Assembly (NCBI GenBank): GCA_021776235.1
Contig: JAJFGG010000034.1
Span: 1-45,383 of the forward strand
DNA: 45,383 bases
Direction: 5' to 3'
From: Alphaproteobacteria bacterium
GTDB lineage: Bacteria; Pseudomonadota; Alphaproteobacteria; GCA-2731375
Shown here: positions 16,345 through 25,500 of the stretch, piece by piece
Layout: every line of letters starts with the position of its first letter
Numbering within the stretch: the stretch's first letter is position 1
Notes under the pieces: model-generated
Database searches by the model: none
Told to the model about the DNA's origin: nothing
The model's input: the letters and a program-made list of their open reading frames with translations, nothing else
Made by a program: the position numbers and the translations under genes

Positions 16345-18651
16345 GTGCCACAAGCGGTCATTTGCCATATCCAGGCAGGTGATAAGCTAAGATCAATACA
16401 ATCGGGATCAGGGGTAATCGGTAAGGTGCTGGCTTTATATACCGTGACCTTGGGCATCAGCGCCTTGCTACTGTTCTGGGTGCAGCCCATGTTTGCCAAA
16501 ATGGTATTGCCGCTGTTGGGTGGTTCGCCGGCGGCATGGAATATCGCAATGGTGTTTTTTCAGGCGACCCTGCTGGCTGGCTATCTTTACGCCCATCTGA
16601 GTCATCGCTTCCTGCGGCCCAAACGGCAGGCCATGGTGCACCTGGTTGTGTTGGCATTGGCCTTCGCCACGCTGCCGATCGTGGTTGCCGCCGATCTGCA
16701 ACCACCCGGCAGCGGCCATCCGGTGATATGGCTGCTGGCCCTGCTGACGCTGTCCGTGGGGCTGCCATTTTTCGCCCTGGCGGCAATGGCGCCCATGCTG
16801 CAAATCTGGTTCGCCCATAGCGGCCACCGCCAGGCTGCCAATCCATATGTCCTATACTCTGCCAGCAACTTCGGCTCGATCCTGGCTCTGCTGGCCTACC
16901 CCGTATTGCTGGAGCCGACGCTGACCCTGGGCCAGCAAAGCCTGACGTGGGCCGTTGGCTTCGCTTTGCTGGTGCTGTTGATCGGAGCCTGCGCCTGGTC
17001 GCTGATGCAACATTATCAAACCCACGGCGCGGACCAAAGGGTGCGGGACGGGATTGGCTTGCCGGATCAGGTTGATTGGCCCCGGCGGCTGCGATGGCTG
17101 GCCCTGGCCTTTGTGCCGTCCTCGCTGTTACTCGGGGTAACCCAACACATCAGTACCGACATTGCGTCCGCGCCTTTGTTGTGGGTGGCGCCGTTGACCC
17201 TGTACCTGGGCACCTTCGTCATCGTATTTGCCCGCCGGCCGGCGATCCCGCATCGCGTGGCGATGTTCATACAGGTGCCCATGGTGCTGGTCTTCGCACT
17301 ATTGCCGTATTGGCATATCTATCACCTGCGCCTGATCCTGCCGTTGCATCTGATGGTATTCTTTTTCGTGGCCCTGGTCTGCCATGGCGAGTTGGCCAAG
17401 CTGCGACCGGCGCCCAGGCGCTTGACCGAGTTTTACCTGTGGATGTCCCTGGGTGGCGTGCTTGGTGGCGCCTTTACCGCGTTGTTGGCGCCGAACATTT
17501 TCGATACCGTGATGGAATACCCGCTGGCCTTGGCCGCCGCCTGTTTCCTGCGGCCACGTTTGGATCAAGGGCCCATGACGGTGCGCAAAGCATTGCCCCT
17601 GGTGACCCTCGTGGCGTTGTTGGCGCTGCCCCGGCTGGCCGGATATGAACCAGGGGATTTATCCTCGCTCTGGCTGTTGTTGTATTCGATCCCAATGGCT
17701 TTACTGGTCTGGGGCTGCCATGGCCGGCCCTTGCTGTTCGGGCTGGCGATCACGGCGATCCTGCTGGCCGGGTCCTACGATAATCGATCAGACGAGATTG
17801 CCATCTCACGCGGCTTCTTTGGCGTCAATCGGATCGTCGTCGAGGGCAGCGGTGACGACAAGGTATTCGTCTTCTGGCACGGCACGACCAAGCATGGCGC
17901 GCAGTATGCAGATCCGGCGCGCCGGCGTATACCGCTCACCTATTTTCACCGATTAGGCCCCCTGGGACAGGTTTTTCAGGCGCTGGACGATCGCCTCAGA
18001 CAGGTGGCCGTGGTCGGCCTCGGCGTTGGCACGGTGGCCTGCTATGAAAGCCCTGGCCGGCAATGGACGTTTTATGAAATTGACCCCCTGGTGGTCTATC
18101 TGGCCCGAAATCAGGGCTATTTCCATTATCTGTCCGATTGTGCGCCCGATGCGCGCATTGTCGTCGGCGATGGCCGTTTGTCTTTGCGGCGGGAGTTCAA
18201 GGTGGATGGGTCCGCTCCGCTTTACGATTTGCTGGTCCTGGATGCCTTTTCCTCGGATGCCGTCCCGATGCATCTGATCACCCGCGAGGCCATGGCTGTC
18301 TACTTATCCCGTCTGGCAAGCGGCGGTGTGCTGATGTTCAACATCTCGAACCGGCACGTCAACCTGCGTCCGGTTCTGGCCGATTTAGCCGCCGATGCGG
18401 GGCTGCAGGCCTATGTGCAGCGAAACCACCCCAAGGGGCGGGACAAGCAGCACTCGGGTTCGTCCTGGGTCGTTATGGCGCGGAACGCAGAGGATCTGGC
18501 ACCTGTGCTGGCGTCCGCTCCCGAAGATAGCCCGTGGAAGCCGCTTGAGGCCGAGCCGGGCCGGCGGGTCTGGACTGACGATTTTGGCAATCTCATAACG
18601 ATCACATACTTCTGGCGCCGCTTCCAAGGGGATAATACCACCTTGCGATGA
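16345..18651 (+). CDS. Multi-spanning membrane protein fused to a spermidine synthase-like domain
   Basis: This frame of up to 768 residues starts at GTG 16345. A GTG at 16426 (VLALYTVTLGISALLL) is an equally plausible start, because the first 27 residues are unlike the family. Residues about 30-500 contain roughly a dozen hydrophobic helices. Residues about 550-720 form an S-adenosyl-type Rossmann domain: VVGLGVGTVACY (nucleotide loop), YEIDPLV (acidic ribose contact), GDGR, and LDAFSSDAVP in place of the catalytic aspartate region of spermidine synthase. Such fusions are widespread but their reaction is not established; an aminopropyltransferase or methyltransferase at the membrane is inferred. 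The last codons, encoding TTLR and the stop, lie inside a repeated element, so the C-terminus may not be the original one. Confidence 0.85.
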   Translation: MPQAVICHIQAGDKLRSIQSGSGVIGKVLALYTVTLGISALLLFWVQPMFAKMVLPLLGGSPAAWNIAMVFFQATLLAGYLYAHLSHRFLRPKRQAMVHLVVLALAFATLPIVVAADLQPPGSGHPVIWLLALLTLSVGLPFFALAAMAPMLQIWFAHSGHRQAANPYVLYSASNFGSILALLAYPVLLEPTLTLGQQSLTWAVGFALLVLLIGACAWSLMQHYQTHGADQRVRDGIGLPDQVDWPRRLRWLALAFVPSSLLLGVTQHISTDIASAPLLWVAPLTLYLGTFVIVFARRPAIPHRVAMFIQVPMVLVFALLPYWHIYHLRLILPLHLMVFFFVALVCHGELAKLRPAPRRLTEFYLWMSLGGVLGGAFTALLAPNIFDTVMEYPLALAAACFLRPRLDQGPMTVRKALPLVTLVALLALPRLAGYEPGDLSSLWLLLYSIPMALLVWGCHGRPLLFGLAITAILLAGSYDNRSDEIAISRGFFGVNRIVVEGSGDDKVFVFWHGTTKHGAQYADPARRRIPLTYFHRLGPLGQVFQALDDRLRQVAVVGLGVGTVACYESPGRQWTFYEIDPLVVYLARNQGYFHYLSDCAPDARIVVGDGRLSLRREFKVDGSAPLYDLLVLDAFSSDAVPMHLITREAMAVYLSRLASGGVLMFNISNRHVNLRPVLADLAADAGLQAYVQRNHPKGRDKQHSGSSWVVMARNAEDLAPVLASAPEDSPWKPLEAEPGRRVWTDDFGNLITITYFWRRFQGDNTTLR

Positions 18652-18897
18652 TAGGGACCCATATAGACGCCTTGCGGACGTTTTCGGGTAGGAGCGTGCG
18701 ACGCAGCGATACGGGGTATCGTCAGTCGTGCGCAACGCCATCCGAAAATGTCCGCAAGGCGCCGTTCCGGTCGTCTCCGCGCGCCCTCGGATGGCGTCGA
18801 GAAGGCTTGACGATGTCCCACATCGCCGGCCCCTTCTCTCCTACCCGAGGGCGCGCGGAGACGATCTATATGGGTTCCTATCATCGTAAGGTGGTAT
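18635..18897. repeat. 263-bp palindromic repeat folding as a three-way junction
   Basis: The outer arms, 18635-18667 and 18865-18897, are 33-base inverted repeats with two mismatches. Between them are two long hairpins. Hairpin A has 20-bp arms at 18668-18687 and 18742-18761 with one G/T mismatch. Hairpin B has perfect 19-bp arms at 18772-18790 and 18845-18863 (CGTCTCCGCGCGCCCTCGG). Each hairpin loop holds further small palindromes. The strand thus folds as an outer stem with two branches. No protein is encoded, although the mirrored arms produce twin open frames starting MIGTHID on both strands. A diverged copy of the right arm is at 7281-7325. It is probably a MITE-like or intergenic mosaic repeat; its family is not recognised. 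Confidence 0.8.
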
Positions 18898-19025
18898 AAG
18901 TCGCTTGCTTGATTACCAACGCCCTGCCTGGATGCCGGCGGTCTTGATGATCCGTTGCTAGCTGTTGATCCCTCAAACCGGATCGGTCATCTTGGCGTAA
19001 CCTTGCCCAGGAAACGAGCGTTGCC

Positions 19026-19949
19026 ATGTCCTCCGAGGTACGACGAAAACTGACGACGATCCTCGCGGCCGACGCAGAGGGCTACAGCCGCGAAATGGAA
19101 GCTGACGAGGTGCGCGCGCTGGGTGCCCTGCATGCGGCGCGGCGTACCTTCTTCAAGTTCATCGAGCGTCACCATGGCCGCATCGCCAACACCGCCGGCG
19201 ACGGGCTGATCGCCGAATTCCCCTCGGTCGTCGAGGCCGTTGAGTGCGCGATCGAGGTGCAGCGCGAATTAGTTGTTTCCAATCATGATACAGAGGCCGC
19301 ATTGCGCTTCAGGATCGGTATCCATCTGGGCGATGTGATGATCGACGGCGATGATCTGTTGGGCGCCGGCGTCAACCTCGCTGCGCGCCTGCAGACCATG
19401 GCCGAGCCTGGCGGCATCCTGATCTCCCAGCAGGTTTACGATCAGGTTCAGAACAAACTTTCGGTCGGGTTCGAGTATCTGGGCGAGAAACGCCCGAAGA
19501 ATTTCACCGGGGAAGTCGCCGTGTATCGGGTCTCTCTCGGTGAAAAGAAATCACCGCGCGGCCCGACACAGGCCGCGCGCACGGCCGGTCCATCGCCAAA
19601 GCCGGACGGCGCCGCACCAACACAGGGTGATTTGCGGGCGCGTGTAATGCGCCACGCCAAGCTGCTCGGCGCCGTCTGGGCCTTGTTGATCGCCGCCGAT
19701 TTGTTCACCGGAGAGCCTTTCTGGGCCCATTGGCTCGGCATAGCCCTGGTGGCGGTTGTCGCGTTGGAGGCAGCGCCCTTGTTCGCGCGCGGCTGGTTCA
19801 AAGTGCAGTATGCCCGGGCCGTGGTGATCGTTGGCGGGCTGGCGTTGATCAACCTGTTCACCTGGTCGGGCTATGCATGGGTTATCTGGCCCGCCGGCGC
19901 CCTCATCACCATCGCGCTGCTCCGCCGGTTGGGTGTTCGCCAACAATAA
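19026..19949 (+). CDS. Class III adenylate/guanylate cyclase with C-terminal membrane domain
   Basis: This 307-residue protein starts at ATG 19026. Residues about 5-170 are a compact class III cyclase domain of the common alphaproteobacterial type: LAADAEGYSREM (first metal aspartate), RIANTAGDGLIAEFPS (second aspartate and the hairpin), GIHLGDVMIDGDDLLGAGVN and AARLQTMAEPGGI. After a proline/alanine linker, residues about 205-300 hold three or four hydrophobic helices resembling the 2TM domain, so the catalytic domain faces the cytoplasm at the inner membrane. The lysine that usually contacts adenine is asparagine here (ANTAGDG), a frequent variant, so the nucleotide preference is uncertain. 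The gene has a different architecture from the cyclase at 9627-10772 and follows the three-way repeat. Confidence 0.88.
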   Translation: MSSEVRRKLTTILAADAEGYSREMEADEVRALGALHAARRTFFKFIERHHGRIANTAGDGLIAEFPSVVEAVECAIEVQRELVVSNHDTEAALRFRIGIHLGDVMIDGDDLLGAGVNLAARLQTMAEPGGILISQQVYDQVQNKLSVGFEYLGEKRPKNFTGEVAVYRVSLGEKKSPRGPTQAARTAGPSPKPDGAAPTQGDLRARVMRHAKLLGAVWALLIAADLFTGEPFWAHWLGIALVAVVALEAAPLFARGWFKVQYARAVVIVGGLALINLFTWSGYAWVIWPAGALITIALLRRLGVRQQ

Positions 19950-20025
19950 TGCCCGGCGGCGCGGGTTGGTATAACGTGGAATGGCGGTGATCCGCGCCAT
20001 ATGTGACGAAAGAAGGGAGCAGCGA

Positions 20026-21393
20026 ATGGATGCCTGGCTGAAAGCGGCGTTGAATTATATCCCCCAATGGCTCGACTATCAGATGCGGTTGTTCGAGCAG
20101 CCGGGTTGCGTCATCGCGGTGGTGCACAAAGGGCGTCTGGTGCTTGAACAGGCCTTTGGTTATGCCGATGCCACGAGGCGTAGCAAGCTGACACCGCGGC
20201 ACCGCTTCCGCGTCGCCTCGCATTCCAAGAGTTTCGCCGCCGCCGCGATCATGAAGCTCAGGCAAGATAATCAGCTTCGTCTCGATGATCCCCTGGGCCA
20301 GTATCTTGATGGTCTGCATCCAGACGTCGCGCCAGCGACCCTGAACCAGCTTCTTAGTCACAGTGCCGGTCTGATCCGCGACGGACATGATGCCGGGCAA
20401 TGGCAGGATCGGCGCCCGTTTGCCAATACAGAGGAATTGCGTACCGCGCTTGCCGAGCCGCCGGTATTACCCGGCAGCAGCCAGCTCAAATATTCCAATC
20501 ATGGCTACGGCGCGATTGGCCTGGTGATAGAGGCGGTGACCGGAGAGCCCTATGCCGACTGGGTGACGCGCGAGATCATAAGGCCCGCAAAGCTTCTTGA
20601 AAGCCAGACCGACGCCCCGATTGCCCGCAATGTTCCCTTCGCACGGGGGCACAGCGGCAGGTTGCCCCTGGGCCGCCGGGTCACGATACCCGTCGACAAT
20701 CGAACCCACGCCTTGGCGCCGGCCACAGGATTGATTTCGACCGCGGGCGACCTCGCGCGGTTCTTTGCCAGCCTTGACCCCGCGGCCCGGCACAGCGTGC
20801 TTTCGCCCGCCAGCCGGCGCGAAATGATCCGCCGGCAATGGCATGATCCACATGGCCTGCAGCCATCATATTATGGTCTGGGCATCATGAGCGGCGAGAT
20901 CGATGATTGGGACTGGTTTGGCCACGGAGGCGGCTTTCAGGGCTGTCTGACCCGAACCTTCACGTTGACGGGCCGGGATCTTGCGGTCTCGATCCTGACC
21001 AATGCGGCGGACGGATACTCGGGCGTTTGGGGCGACGGGGTGATCCGTATTTTGCAGAATTTCAGTGCCGGGGGCAAAGCAGGTGCGCGTACCCGCGACT
21101 GGACCGGGCGCTGGTGGAGCCTGTGGGGCGCCGTCGACCTGGTGCCATACGCCGATCACGTGCGCGTCGCTTCGCCGGGACACCTCAACCCCTTCACAAT
21201 GGCGGGCAAAATAGATATCACTGGCCGCGATCAAGGAGTCATGGGCGCTTTCAGTGCCTTTGCAAGCCCCGGTGAGAGCGCTCGACTAATCCGGGGCGGC
21301 GACGGGAAGGTCCGCGAAGTTTGGCTCGGCGGCAACAAATTCCTGCCCGAAGCCCGGGCCGTCGCAGAGTTGCAGCGGAAGTATGGCGGCTAG
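20026..21393 (+). CDS. Serine hydrolase of the beta-lactamase class C / esterase family
   Basis: This 455-residue protein starts at ATG 20026, with AAGGGAG six bases upstream. The ATG at 19981 is open but has no site. The catalytic SxxK motif is S65-H-S-K68, the YxN motif is Y156-S-N158, and the KTG-equivalent is H300-G-G, the form seen in esterases and D-aminopeptidase-like members rather than true AmpC enzymes. No signal peptide is visible, so a cytoplasmic esterase or peptidase is likelier than antibiotic resistance. Residues from about 360 to the end form a second, beta-rich domain of the lipocalin-like type found in this family. The gene runs to within eight bases of the convergent gcvPB gene. 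The substrate is unknown. Confidence 0.88.
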   Translation: MDAWLKAALNYIPQWLDYQMRLFEQPGCVIAVVHKGRLVLEQAFGYADATRRSKLTPRHRFRVASHSKSFAAAAIMKLRQDNQLRLDDPLGQYLDGLHPDVAPATLNQLLSHSAGLIRDGHDAGQWQDRRPFANTEELRTALAEPPVLPGSSQLKYSNHGYGAIGLVIEAVTGEPYADWVTREIIRPAKLLESQTDAPIARNVPFARGHSGRLPLGRRVTIPVDNRTHALAPATGLISTAGDLARFFASLDPAARHSVLSPASRREMIRRQWHDPHGLQPSYYGLGIMSGEIDDWDWFGHGGGFQGCLTRTFTLTGRDLAVSILTNAADGYSGVWGDGVIRILQNFSAGGKAGARTRDWTGRWWSLWGAVDLVPYADHVRVASPGHLNPFTMAGKIDITGRDQGVMGAFSAFASPGESARLIRGGDGKVREVWLGGNKFLPEARAVAELQRKYGG

Positions 21394-21400
21394 GCCGTCG

Positions 21401-22870
21401 TCATCCCTCGACGGCTGTCCGGCCGGTGACAGGATCGATGAGCACCAGTTGCCGCGCCGCCTGGACTTCGTCCAGGCGCCGGACCGGCGTTTCATGGGGG
21501 GCGGTGCGGAGCCGTTCCGGCGTTGCCAGGGCCTCTTCCGCGATGCTGCCCATGGCGGCGGCGAAGGCGTCGAGGGTCTCCTTGTTTTCGGTTTCCGTCG
21601 GCTCGATCATCAGGGCCTCGGGCACGATCAGGGGAAAATAGTTGGTCGGCGGATGAAAGCCGAAATCCATCAGGCGCTTGCTGACGTCCAGGGCCCGCAC
21701 ATCGCTGCCCTCCGGCCGGCCCTGGCAAACGAATTCATGCATGTTGAGACGGTCGAAGGGCACCGGATAGAGCTCACGCAGCTTGACCCGAAGGTAGTTG
21801 GCGTTGAGCACGGCGTGGTATGAATTGTCCCGTAGCCCGGCGGCGCCCAGCATCCGGATGTAGGCGTGGCTGCGGACAAAGACGCCGAAGTTTCCGAAAT
21901 AGGTACACATGCGCCCAATGGATTTATCCGGTGTGGAAAAGGCGTATTCGGGTGCTTCCAAAGCGGCCCCGGGTTTGGCCACGACGATGGGGCCGGGCAG
22001 ATAGTCGCGCAGCCGGTCCGAGGCCCCAAGCGGCCCCGAGCCCGGGCCACCGCCGCCATGGGGCGTGGCAAATGTCTTGTGCAGATTGTAGTGCATCAAA
22101 TCGAGACCCAGTTCGCCCGGGCGCATAACCCCGGCCAACGCGTTCATGTTGGCGCCGTCGCCATAGACCAGACCGCCGCAGCCATGCACCAGGTCAATAA
22201 CCTCCGCGATCTCCTCCTCGAACAGGCCAAGGGTGTTGGGAAGGGTCAGCATCAGAGCCAGAACGGTATCATCACAGGCCGCGCGCAGGGCCTGGCGGTC
22301 AATATTGCCGCGGCTGTCGGACGGGATTTCGAGCACGTCCAGGCCCGCCATCGCCGTCGATGCGGGATTGGTGCCGTGCGCCGCGTCGGGGATCAGCACC
22401 TGGTTGCGTCCGGTCTCGCCGCGCTCGGCATGATAGGCCCGCATCATCAAAAGGGCGGTCAATTCGCCCTGCGCGCCAGCGGCGGGCTGCAGCGACACAG
22501 CAGCGAAACCGCCGATTTCAGCGAGCCATTGCTGCAACTGGTGCATCAGGGCGAGGTTGCCGGGCACCGTTTCGGGTGGCTGCAGGGGATGGCTGCGGGC
22601 AAAGCCCGGCAGCCGGGCAAGCTCTTCCGTGATTTTCGGATTGTACTTCATGGTGCAGGATCCAAGCGGGTAGAAGCCCGTATCAACGCCGAAGTTTCGT
22701 TGCGAAAGGGCGAGGAAATGCCGTACCACGTCGAGCTGCGCCAGCTCCGGCAAGCCATTGTCCGCGCGCGCCAGGCCGTCGGGCAGGGGGCTTTCGGGCA
22801 CGTCCAGCAGCGGTAGATCGACGCCTTGGCGTCCAGCTACACTCAATTCATAGACCGTCGGTTCTGCCAT
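21401..22870 (-). CDS. gcvPB: Glycine dehydrogenase (decarboxylating) subunit 2
   Basis: This 489-residue protein starts at ATG 22870 with AAAGGAG upstream. It is the PLP-binding half of the split P-protein. The N-terminal FYPLGSCTMKYNPK and SLQPAAGAQGELTALLMMR motifs are diagnostic, and the PLP lysine is in NLHKTFATPHGGGGPG near residue 264. With subunit 1 it decarboxylates glycine and passes the aminomethyl group to lipoylated GcvH, feeding one-carbon units to tetrahydrofolate through GcvT. It is cytoplasmic. It lies 32 bases after gcvPA and is almost certainly co-transcribed. Genes gcvT and gcvH, usually adjacent in relatives, are not in the window. Confidence 0.97.
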   Translation of the reverse strand: MAEPTVYELSVAGRQGVDLPLLDVPESPLPDGLARADNGLPELAQLDVVRHFLALSQRNFGVDTGFYPLGSCTMKYNPKITEELARLPGFARSHPLQPPETVPGNLALMHQLQQWLAEIGGFAAVSLQPAAGAQGELTALLMMRAYHAERGETGRNQVLIPDAAHGTNPASTAMAGLDVLEIPSDSRGNIDRQALRAACDDTVLALMLTLPNTLGLFEEEIAEVIDLVHGCGGLVYGDGANMNALAGVMRPGELGLDLMHYNLHKTFATPHGGGGPGSGPLGASDRLRDYLPGPIVVAKPGAALEAPEYAFSTPDKSIGRMCTYFGNFGVFVRSHAYIRMLGAAGLRDNSYHAVLNANYLRVKLRELYPVPFDRLNMHEFVCQGRPEGSDVRALDVSKRLMDFGFHPPTNYFPLIVPEALMIEPTETENKETLDAFAAAMGSIAEEALATPERLRTAPHETPVRRLDEVQAARQLVLIDPVTGRTAVEG

Positions 22871-22902
22871 CGCCAGCTATCTCCTTTCGCGGGGGCCAGC
22901 CG

Positions 22903-24255
22903 TCATGCCGTGGCATGGCGCAGCGCCGCGGCCAACTGATCAATTTCCGCGCAGGTGTTCATTTCAGTAACGGCGATCAACATTCGCTGCTCCAGATCCG
23001 ATGCTTCCCGGCCCAGATCATAACCGCCGATGATGCCGAATTCCGCCAACAGGATCCGGTTGACCTCCGCCGCCGGTTTCGCCAACTCGACGACGAATTC
23101 CTTGAAGAAGGGATGATCCGGCGCCTGCGGGTTGATCTTGACGCCGGGCAGCCGCGCGATGGTGTCGGCGGCATAATGGCTCTTGTGATAGCAAAGCTCG
23201 GCCACGCGCCGCAGGCCGCGCCGGCCCATGGTGGCGAGATAGACGGTGGCGGCAAGGGCCGTCAGGGCGGCGTTGGTGCAGATGTTGCTGGTCGCCCTTT
23301 CACGGCGGATATGCTGTTCCCGGGTACCAAGGGTGAGGACATATCCCCGCTCTCCCGCCGCGTCGCTGGTGGCCCCTACCAGGCGGCCGGCCAGGCCGCG
23401 CACATGGGCCTTCCGGCTGGTCAGGATGCCAAGATGGGGGCCGCCGAATGACGGCGGTATACCCAGGGGCTGGCCGTCCGCGACCACCATGTCCGCCCCC
23501 TGATCGCCTGGCGCCTGAAACAGACCCAGGGAAATGGGATCGGCAACGGCAATCAACAAGGCGCCCGCCGCATGGGCCGCCGCGGCCAGCCTTTCGACGG
23601 CCTCGAACTGGCCGTAAAAGTTCGGCGTCTGAAGCACCAAAGCCGCCGTCTGATCATCCAGCAATGCTTCCAGGGCGGCGGCCCCGCCCGGCGTGTCCCC
23701 AGCATCGGCAACGGTGGCATCGGCGCCGCGCAGATAGGTCTCGACGACAGTCCGATACTGCGGATGCAGGGCGGGCGACAGGATGATCTTGCGGCGTTTG
23801 CCGCGGGCCAAGCCAAGGGCCATGAGGACTGCCTCGGCGAGCGCTGTCGCACCATCATAATGACTGGCGTTACTGACCTCCATGCCGGTCAAACGGCAGA
23901 TCATGCTCTGGAACTCGAACATGGCCTGCAGCATGCCCTGGCTGAGTTCGGGCTGGTACGGAGTGTACGAGGTATAGAGTTCGCCGCGACGCAGCACATC
24001 GTCAACCGTCGCCGGAATATAGTGGTTATAGGTTCCGGCGCCGAGAAAACAGGGATGGTGGTCGAGGTCGAGATTGCCTTCCGCGCGGCTGCGCATCTCG
24101 CGCATCACTTCCATCTCGCTGATGGGCGGCGGCAGGTCTAAATCCGGGAAGCGGAGGCCTTCGGGAATGTCCGTGAACAATTCCGTCATCGACCGCAGAC
24201 CGATCGCCTGCAGCATCGCCGCGCGCTCCGCGTCCGTGTGGGGGATGTAGGCCAT
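22903..24255 (-). CDS. gcvPA: Glycine dehydrogenase (decarboxylating) subunit 1
   Basis: This 450-residue protein, the usual length for the family, starts at ATG 24255 with AGGAA upstream. The family-typical opening MAYIPHTDAERAAMLQ is followed by FLGAGTYNHYIPATVD, YTPYQPELSQGMLQAMFEFQ and GMEVSNASHYDGATALAEA. It resembles the N-terminal half of one-piece P-protein, is PLP-fold but lacks the cofactor lysine, and forms the heterotetramer with GcvPB. It lies 33 bases downstream of the NAD-kinase-like gene and 32 bases upstream of gcvPB, so all three probably share one transcript. No glycine riboswitch was recognised upstream. Confidence 0.97.
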   Translation of the reverse strand: MAYIPHTDAERAAMLQAIGLRSMTELFTDIPEGLRFPDLDLPPPISEMEVMREMRSRAEGNLDLDHHPCFLGAGTYNHYIPATVDDVLRRGELYTSYTPYQPELSQGMLQAMFEFQSMICRLTGMEVSNASHYDGATALAEAVLMALGLARGKRRKIILSPALHPQYRTVVETYLRGADATVADAGDTPGGAAALEALLDDQTAALVLQTPNFYGQFEAVERLAAAAHAAGALLIAVADPISLGLFQAPGDQGADMVVADGQPLGIPPSFGGPHLGILTSRKAHVRGLAGRLVGATSDAAGERGYVLTLGTREQHIRRERATSNICTNAALTALAATVYLATMGRRGLRRVAELCYHKSHYAADTIARLPGVKINPQAPDHPFFKEFVVELAKPAAEVNRILLAEFGIIGGYDLGREASDLEQRMLIAVTEMNTCAEIDQLAAALRHATA

Positions 24256-24288
24256 GCTTTTCCTGTTCCTTCGCGTGGCGGCTTCGTT

Positions 24289-25431
24289 TTAGAGCTGTGT
24301 CTTAACGAGACGCCGGCGGCGATGACCGATCACCACGGGGATGTAGCCGGCGCCGGCCAGTTCCGCATCCAGCTCCGGCTCGCCGGTATCGAAGCGCAAC
24401 ACGGGCGTACGCGCCAGCTTTGCCGGCGTGGCGACGACAATAATGTTTGCCCGGCCGCAGCGGCGGACGATTTCCGGCGTGATCTGCAGATTACCCCGGC
24501 CCAGGACGAAACCCTGTGCGCCGATCGGGCTCAGGACCAGTTTGCGCCGGGGGTGCCGGTCCAGCAAGGCGAGAATGCGGCCCTCGTTAAGGTCCGTGCC
24601 GGTAAGCCTGCCGTCGATGACCGCGTCAATGCCAAGCAAGGTCTTGTCGATATCAAGCCCATCGCCGATTGTCCGTACCGTGCTGCCGGGGCCAAGCAGG
24701 AACAGGGTTGCCGGATTGTCCCGGATGATCTCCAGCAGATAGGCGGCGATCTCCGCCTTCACATCGGCCTCGGTACTGGCCGCAATCAGCGCTTTCGCGG
24801 ATTGCGTGAAGGTCGCTTCGTAGGGTGTGAGGGCCGAGGCGCAAAGCCGGACGGCCCATTCACCCTGCCTGTATTTCTCTTCATCCAGGTCGAGGACGTC
24901 GACGGAGGTGGGTGCAAGCGAGCCGGTGAGAAATCCGACGACGATTTCGGCCGTCCGCGCCGGGTTAACGCCGAATACGCCGGAGTACATCTTGACCCCG
25001 GCGGGGACCCCCAGAATTGGTACCTCCTGGGCGGTGATGGCGCAAATGTCCCGCGCCGTACCGTCACCGCCGCAAAACAGGATGAGATCGGCGCCGCGTT
25101 CAAGAAATCGGCCGACGGCTGCTTTGGTATCGTTTTCAGTTGTTGTTTTCGCCCCCCGGTAGACGACCTCAACGGCCGTGAAACCCGCGGCCTGCAGGGC
25201 ATCGGCGCCCATTGGGCCGGAACAGGTCAGCCATTGCACGGCCACGGCCGGAACCTGCCGTTCAAGCAGGCCGTGCAAGCGGATTAGAGTTTCGCCGGCC
25301 CTCAGGTGCGCCGTTGGACGGGCACCAAGTTCAAGCGCCCGGGCCAGGGCATCATCGGTGCCCTTCAGGCCCACGCGGCCACCCATTCCGGCGATTGGGT
25401 TGATCAGAAATCCGATCCGTTTCGCTGTCAC
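24289..25431 (-). CDS. ATP-NAD kinase-like protein (AcoX/COG3199 type)
   Basis: This 380-residue protein starts at GTG 25431. The opening IGFLINPIAGMGGRVGLKG and the phosphate-binding FCGGDGTARDI (about residue 123) are the NAD kinase/diacylglycerol kinase hallmarks. GVPAGVKMYSGVFGVNP follows, as in the AcoX-like branch. That branch is longer than classical NAD kinase and often lies beside acetoin or other dehydrogenase genes. Phosphorylation of NAD or a related small molecule is inferred from family. The gene is first, or second after a small protein, in the gcvPA-gcvPB cluster. This suggests a link to pyridine nucleotide supply or to glycine catabolism, but that is context only. Confidence 0.88.
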   Translation of the reverse strand: MTAKRIGFLINPIAGMGGRVGLKGTDDALARALELGARPTAHLRAGETLIRLHGLLERQVPAVAVQWLTCSGPMGADALQAAGFTAVEVVYRGAKTTTENDTKAAVGRFLERGADLILFCGGDGTARDICAITAQEVPILGVPAGVKMYSGVFGVNPARTAEIVVGFLTGSLAPTSVDVLDLDEEKYRQGEWAVRLCASALTPYEATFTQSAKALIAASTEADVKAEIAAYLLEIIRDNPATLFLLGPGSTVRTIGDGLDIDKTLLGIDAVIDGRLTGTDLNEGRILALLDRHPRRKLVLSPIGAQGFVLGRGNLQITPEIVRRCGRANIIVVATPAKLARTPVLRFDTGEPELDAELAGAGYIPVVIGHRRRRLVKTQL

Positions 25432-25500
25432 GATGCTGCCTGACGTTGCCGGACCAACGAGGTGATTTCAATGGCCGTGGCGCGCTGGCCCGCCCCGCAG

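Noticed and set aside
18648-18899. Protein-coding frames starting MIGTHID inside the three-way repeat
   Set aside because: Matching frames arise on both strands purely because the arms are mirror images. They have no ribosome-binding sites or conserved features.
24238-25287. 349-residue plus-strand frame antisense to the NAD-kinase-like gene
   Set aside because: The minus strand has the GGDGT kinase motif and operon context. The plus frame is a GC shadow.
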